Source of the DNA: DASTPP01 sp035762175
GTDB taxonomy: Bacteria > Myxococcota_A > Polyangia > Polyangiales > Polyangiaceae
Direction: 5' to 3'
Assembly (NCBI GenBank): GCA_035762175.1
Contig: DASTPP010000034.1
Span: 1 to 19,370, forward strand
DNA: 19,370 nt
Shown: positions 18,500-19,370 of the stretch, piece by piece
Position numbering within the stretch: position 1 is the stretch's first letter
How the letters are laid out: the number at the start of each line of letters is the position of its first letter
The notes under the pieces: generated by a model
The model's database searches: none
Told to the model about the DNA's origin: nothing
Seen by the model: the letters and a program-made list of their open reading frames with translations, nothing else
Translations under genes and position numbers: made by a program

Positions 18500-19370
18500 C
18501 GCCGACCCGTCATCACGCGCCCGTCCGACGACACGGCGCCCTCCGTTCGGCGCGCCGCCGCCCCGGCCCTCACGTCCGGCGCCCCCTCGTTTGCTGGACT
18601 CGCCGCCGGGGCGACCGAGTCGGGCCCGCGCGATGGCCACCGAGGCGCGTCGGCCGCGACGTCGCGGCCGGGGGCGGCGAGCGGCGTCGACCTGCGTGCC
18701 GCGCGCGATGCGGTCTCCTGCAAGGCCGAGGCGCCCCGGGGTCGAACCCTCGTGCTCGACCCGCGCGAAGAGACGGCGGGCTGCGCCGTCGCCCTGCGGG
18801 GCGCCGCGCACGACGCGTTGCTTCCGGCCGCCTTGCCCGAGGGCCTCGCGACCTGTGCGCGGCTGCCCTGCGACGGGGCCTCGAAGCAAGCGGGCGCGAC
18901 GGCCGTCCGCACGCTCGACCGCGCCTCCGCCGTCCGGGGAGCCTTCACCGCGCCGGGGCGCGACCAAGTCGCCTGGGCCCTCGTCGCCCGGGCCGACAGC
19001 CTGCCCGCCGCGTTCGCGTTGACCACGATGCTCGTCACCGAGGGCGACGCCGTCGTCGCCCGAGCCGAGCCCGAAGCCCTCTCGCACGGCACCTTCGCCC
19101 TCGGGAAGGCCCTCGACGCCGACGGCGCCGACGAGCTCGTCACGCGCACGACCACCGCCTGGATGGGCGAGGGGCACGTGGACGCCGCCCTCGTCGGCGT
19201 GCGCGCCGGCACGCTCGTCGAGCGTCAGGCCTTCGCCGACCTGCTCGTCGAGCACACCGGGTACGGCGCCGAGGGCGAGGCCGACGTCGCCTCGCGCCTC
19301 TTCCTCGTGCCGGCAGGCGCCGCCGGCCCCGCCGCCTTCGAGACCGAGTCGTTCTCCCGCGGATGCCGCC
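18500..19370 (+). CDS. Unrecognised protein, partial at the right edge
   Basis: An uninterrupted frame with strong G/C third-position bias runs from about 18500 off the end of the window: DLRAARDAVSCKAEAPRGRT, ALPEGLATCARLPCDGASKQ, WALVARADSLPAAFALTTML, LVTRTTTAWMGEGHVDAALV. Several cysteines lie in the first half. I recognise no family. The start is undetermined: the frame is open back to 17861 without an in-frame ATG. The ATG at 18414, which opens a signal-peptide-like MVASLRWPPRPLARAVAPRL, is in another frame and would join only if the seven-C run near 18437 were one base longer. An exported protein is possible if that is so. Confidence 0.6.

Noticed and set aside
18076..19255. Long minus-strand open frames opposite the last gene
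   Set aside because: Third-position bias and the unbroken reading to the window end favour the plus strand over 18500-19370. Only 18149-18410 remains ambiguous.

Overview
The window is very GC-rich, with almost all third codon positions G or C in the real genes. It carries a giant Ser/Thr kinase-NTPase-WD40 fusion and many regulators. This points to a large-genome soil bacterium, most likely a myxobacterium (Myxococcota, Polyangiales/Nannocystales-like). That assignment is inference from gene style and base composition only. I found no rRNA, tRNA or CRISPR array.

Left part (1-7950), mostly intact genes. Two MDR-superfamily oxidoreductases overlap by 4 bp on the minus strand, diverging from an AraC-type regulator. 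Tail-to-tail with the regulator is a decayed minus-strand gene. A perfect TATAAT box precedes a 1582-residue kinase / STAND-type NTPase / transmembrane / 14-blade WD40 protein.

Middle part (8232-11374), small intact genes. These are a GNAT acetyltransferase, a YbaK-type Cys-tRNA(Pro) deacylase, an HxlR-family regulator diverging from a carboxymuconolactone-decarboxylase-like gene, and a YbaY-like lipoprotein. A near-perfect 19-bp inverted repeat lies between the HxlR gene and its divergent neighbour and is very probably the HxlR operator.

Right part (10473-19370), a mosaic of intact, frameshifted and truncated genes. It includes LysR pieces, a 5'-truncated FAD subunit of a molybdo-flavoenzyme, an acetoacetate-decarboxylase-like gene, a frameshifted LysR gene diverging from a frameshifted PaaI thioesterase gene, a CPBP intramembrane protease, fragments of a Cys-rich secreted protein, and a partial unknown gene running off the right end.

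The most unusual feature is a dispersed non-coding repeat of about 122-128 bp (family A here). There are at least six copies (7948, 8053, 10529, 11545, 14088 and 17156), five in the same orientation. Several copies sit exactly where genes are broken: the right end follows gene 3' ends and the left end abuts truncated genes. One copy is itself split by a 123-bp MITE-like element with terminal inverted repeats. A second repeat (family B, two copies) and a 22-bp tandem array also occur. I read the region as one shaped by repeat insertion or repeat-mediated recombination. I do not see a complete new multi-gene system. Several breaks fall in C or G homopolymers and may be sequencing errors.
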